Assembly: GCF_006782915.1 (NCBI RefSeq) | Contig: NZ_VCNP01000009.1 | Location: 1-64,000 of the forward strand | Origin: Streptomyces calvus | Lineage (GTDB): Bacteria; Actinomycetota; Actinomycetes; Streptomycetales; Streptomycetaceae | Direction: 5' to 3' | Length of the DNA: 64,000 bases | Shown here: piece by piece, positions 62,050-64,000 of the stretch | Layout: the number at the start of each line of letters is the position of its first letter | Numbering within the stretch: the first letter of the stretch is position 1 | Position numbers and translations under genes: made by a program | The notes under the pieces: model-generated | Told to the model about the DNA's origin: nothing | The model's database searches: none | Seen by the model: only the letters and a program-made list of their open reading frames with translations

Positions 62050-64000
62050 TCAGGGGGCGTCCGTGAAGACCTCTTCCTTCTCTGCCTTGGCCACCAGCAG
62101 CGCCGGCGGGGTGAAGCGCTCGCCGTAGCGCTCGGCGAGTTCCCGCGCGCGGGCCACGAAGCCGGGCAGGCCGCCGTCGTAGCCGTTGATGTACTGCAGC
62201 ACGCCACCGGTCCAGCCCGGGAAGCCGATGCCGAGGACGGAACCGATGTTGGCGTCGGCGACGGAGGTGAGCACGCCTTCCTCCAGCAGCCGCACGGTGT
62301 CGAGCGCCTCGGCGAACAGCATGCGCTCCTGCATGTCCCGGAACGGGATCTCGTGTCCCGGCTTGGTGAAGTGCTCGCGCAGGCCCGGCCACAGGGCGCC
62401 GCGGCTGCCGTCCTCGCCGTAGTCGTAGAAGCCGGCGCCGCCGCTGCGGCCGGTGCGCCCGAACTCGTCGACCATGCGGTCGATGACGGTCTCGGCGGGG
62501 TGCGCGGTCCAGGTTCCGCCCGCCTCCTCGACGGCCCGCTTCGACTCGCCCCGGATCTTGCGGGGCAGGGTGAGGGTCAGTTCGTCCATCAGGGACAGCA
62601 CCTTGGCCGGGTAGCCGGCCTGGGCGGCGGCCTGCTCCACCGACGCGGGCTCGATGCCCTCGCCGACCATGGCGACGCCCTCGTTGATGAAGTGGCCGAT
62701 GACGCGGGAGGTGAAGAAGCCGCGCGAGTCGTTGACGACGATCGGGGTCTTGTTGATCTGCCGGACCAGGTCGAAGGCGCGGGCCAGCGCCTCGTCGCCG
62801 GTGCGCTCGCCCTTGATGATCTCCACCAGTGGCATCTTGTCGACGGGCGAGAAGAAGTGCAGGCCGATGAAGTCGTCCTGCCGCTCGACGCCCTCGGCGA
62901 GGGCCGTGATGGGCAGGGTGGAGGTGTTGGAGCACAGCAGCGCGTCGTCGGCGACGACGTGCTGGATCTCCTGGAACACCTTGTGCTTGAGCGCGGTGTC
63001 CTCGAAGACGGCCTCGATGACCGCGTCGCAGCCGGCGAGGTCGGCCGCCTCGGCGGTGGGTGTGATCCGGGCGAGCAGCGCGTCGGCCTTCTCCCGGCTG
63101 GTGCGGCCCTTGGCGACGGCCTTGGCGCACAGCTTCTCGGAGTAGCCCTTGCCCTTGACGGCCGCCTCGACGGAGACGTCCTTGAGGACGACGTCGATGC
63201 CCGCGCGGGCGCACGCGTAGGCGATGCCCGCGCCCATCATCCCGGCGCCGAGGACGGCGACCTTGCGGACCGTGCGCTGCTCGATGCCCTTCGGGCGGTT
63301 GGCGCCGGAGTTGACGGCCTGGAGGTCGAAGAAGAACGCCTGGATCATGTTCTTCGACGTCTGTCCGGCGGCCAGCTCGACGAAGTAGCGGGCCTCGATG
63401 ACCTGGGCGGTCTGGAAGTCGACCTGGGCGCCCTCGACGGCGGCGGCGAGGATGTTGCGCGGGGCCGGGTAGGGGGCGCCGTTCGTCTGCTTGCGCAGGG
63501 TGGCCGGGAAGGCGGGCAGGTTGGCCGCGAACTTCGGGTTCGACGGGGTGCCGCCAGGGATGCGGTAGCCGGGCCGGTCCCAGGGCTGGGCGGACTCGGG
63601 GTTCGCGTCGATGAAGGCGCGGGCCTTGGCCAGCATGTCCTCGGGGCTGTCGGCGACCTCGTCGACGAGGCCGTTGTCCAGGGCGCGCCGGGGGCTGTAC
63701 TGCTGACCCTGGAGGAGGACCTTCAGCAGGGCGTCGGCGATGCCGAGCAGGCGGACGGTGCGTACGACGCCGCCGCCTCCGGGGAGCAGGCCGAGGGTGA
63801 CCTCGGGGCAGCCGATCCTGGAGCCGGGGGCGTCGAGGGCGATGCGGTGGTGGCAGGCCAGGGCGAGTTCGTAACCGCCGCCGAGGGCCGCGCCGTTGAT
63901 CGCGGCGACGACGGGCTTGCCGAGGGTCTCGATGCGGCGCAGCTGCCGCTTGATGGCCATGCCGCCGTCGAACAGGTCCTGCGCCGTCTCGGGGGTGACC
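62050..64000 (-). CDS. fused enoyl-CoA hydratase / 3-hydroxyacyl-CoA dehydrogenase, 5' end beyond window
   Basis: The visible 649 codons lack the N-terminus, which lies past the right edge. The first part is a crotonase domain (VVAAINGAALGGGYELALAC, CPEVTLGLLPGGGG). The middle is an NAD-binding 3-hydroxyacyl-CoA dehydrogenase domain (VAVLGAGMMGAGIAYACARAG, catalytic region FIGLHFFSPVDKMPLVEI, RGFFTSRVIGHFINE). The C-terminal dehydrogenase domain follows (GGAGFYDYGEDG). It is the alpha subunit (FadB/FadJ type) of fatty-acid beta-oxidation. A thiolase partner would be expected just upstream, outside the window. Confidence 0.94.
   Translation of the reverse strand, partial: VTPETAQDLFDGGMAIKRQLRRIETLGKPVVAAINGAALGGGYELALACHHRIALDAPGSRIGCPEVTLGLLPGGGGVVRTVRLLGIADALLKVLLQGQQYSPRRALDNGLVDEVADSPEDMLAKARAFIDANPESAQPWDRPGYRIPGGTPSNPKFAANLPAFPATLRKQTNGAPYPAPRNILAAAVEGAQVDFQTAQVIEARYFVELAAGQTSKNMIQAFFFDLQAVNSGANRPKGIEQRTVRKVAVLGAGMMGAGIAYACARAGIDVVLKDVSVEAAVKGKGYSEKLCAKAVAKGRTSREKADALLARITPTAEAADLAGCDAVIEAVFEDTALKHKVFQEIQHVVADDALLCSNTSTLPITALAEGVERQDDFIGLHFFSPVDKMPLVEIIKGERTGDEALARAFDLVRQINKTPIVVNDSRGFFTSRVIGHFINEGVAMVGEGIEPASVEQAAAQAGYPAKVLSLMDELTLTLPRKIRGESKRAVEEAGGTWTAHPAETVIDRMVDEFGRTGRSGGAGFYDYGEDGSRGALWPGLREHFTKPGHEIPFRDMQERMLFAEALDTVRLLEEGVLTSVADANIGSVLGIGFPGWTGGVLQYINGYDGGLPGFVARARELAERYGERFTPPALLVAKAEKEEVFTDAP

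Overview
The window is high-GC actinobacterial chromosome, almost certainly Streptomyces. The evidence is very high third-position GC, a LysM/M23 cell-wall hydrolase under a c-di-AMP (ydaO-type) riboswitch, a complete hopanoid cluster of Streptomyces type, DUF6126-, DUF5941- and LPFR-type proteins, and many GTG starts. It holds about 45 protein genes and no rRNA or tRNA gene that I could recognise. The last gene, a fatty-acid oxidation enzyme, runs off the right edge.

Layout. (1) 0.5-9.7 kb is an accessory locus. A small Cys-containing protein and a multi-pass membrane protein are transcribed divergently from a 1436-aa TPR-CHAT (caspase-like) protease. The protease is followed by a tightly overlapping vWA / PP2C phosphatase / protein kinase triad, whose kinase is fused to a membrane segment, a proline-rich stalk and a DUF4189-like domain. 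It looks like a biological-conflict or stress-signalling system and is the most novel part of the window. (2) 10-19.6 kb is mostly housekeeping: a nitronate monooxygenase-like enzyme, an alpha/beta hydrolase interrupted by an in-frame TGA just before its catalytic His, an MBL-fold hydrolase, a GNAT protein, an SGNH hydrolase, the riboswitch-controlled M23 peptidase, a GH36 alpha-galactosidase and a tyrosine phosphatase. (3) 19.6-20.4 kb holds an XRE-cupin regulator coupled to a 42-aa membrane protein (DUF6126-like) behind two matching palindromic boxes.

(4) 20.4-33.5 kb, minus strand, is the hopanoid operon, transcribed in the order hpnC, hpnD, a 41-codon coupled ORF, hpnE, polyprenyl diphosphate synthase, shc, hpnG, hpnH, ispG, dxs, hpnO. 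It combines isoprenoid precursor supply (dxs, ispG, prenyl synthase), squalene formation (hpnCDE), cyclisation (shc) and side-chain building (hpnH, hpnG, hpnO). (5) 33.8-40.9 kb, minus strand, is a seven-gene operon: a DUF5941/CDP-alcohol phosphotransferase fusion, a sugar/polyol-phosphate nucleotidyltransferase, a glycerol-1-phosphate-dehydrogenase-like enzyme, a second CDP-alcohol phosphotransferase, a GT2 glycosyltransferase and a TagGH-type ABC exporter. It probably makes and exports a phosphodiester-linked envelope glycan or lipid.

(6) 41-64 kb: a CDF metal efflux pump, type-I IPP isomerase, an RsbW-like ATPase, an HdeD-like membrane protein, an enoyl-CoA hydratase, two adjacent DJ-1/GlxA-type genes, a non-coding 62-bp tandem repeat block, an LPFR small protein, Tex, an MFS remnant, an ABC-F ATPase, a protein of unknown function, a DAO-family oxidoreductase, a BCCT transporter, secreted M14 and S15-type peptidases, an orphan coding fragment, an amino-acid permease with a divergent MerR regulator, and the 3' part of a fused hydratase/3-hydroxyacyl-CoA dehydrogenase.
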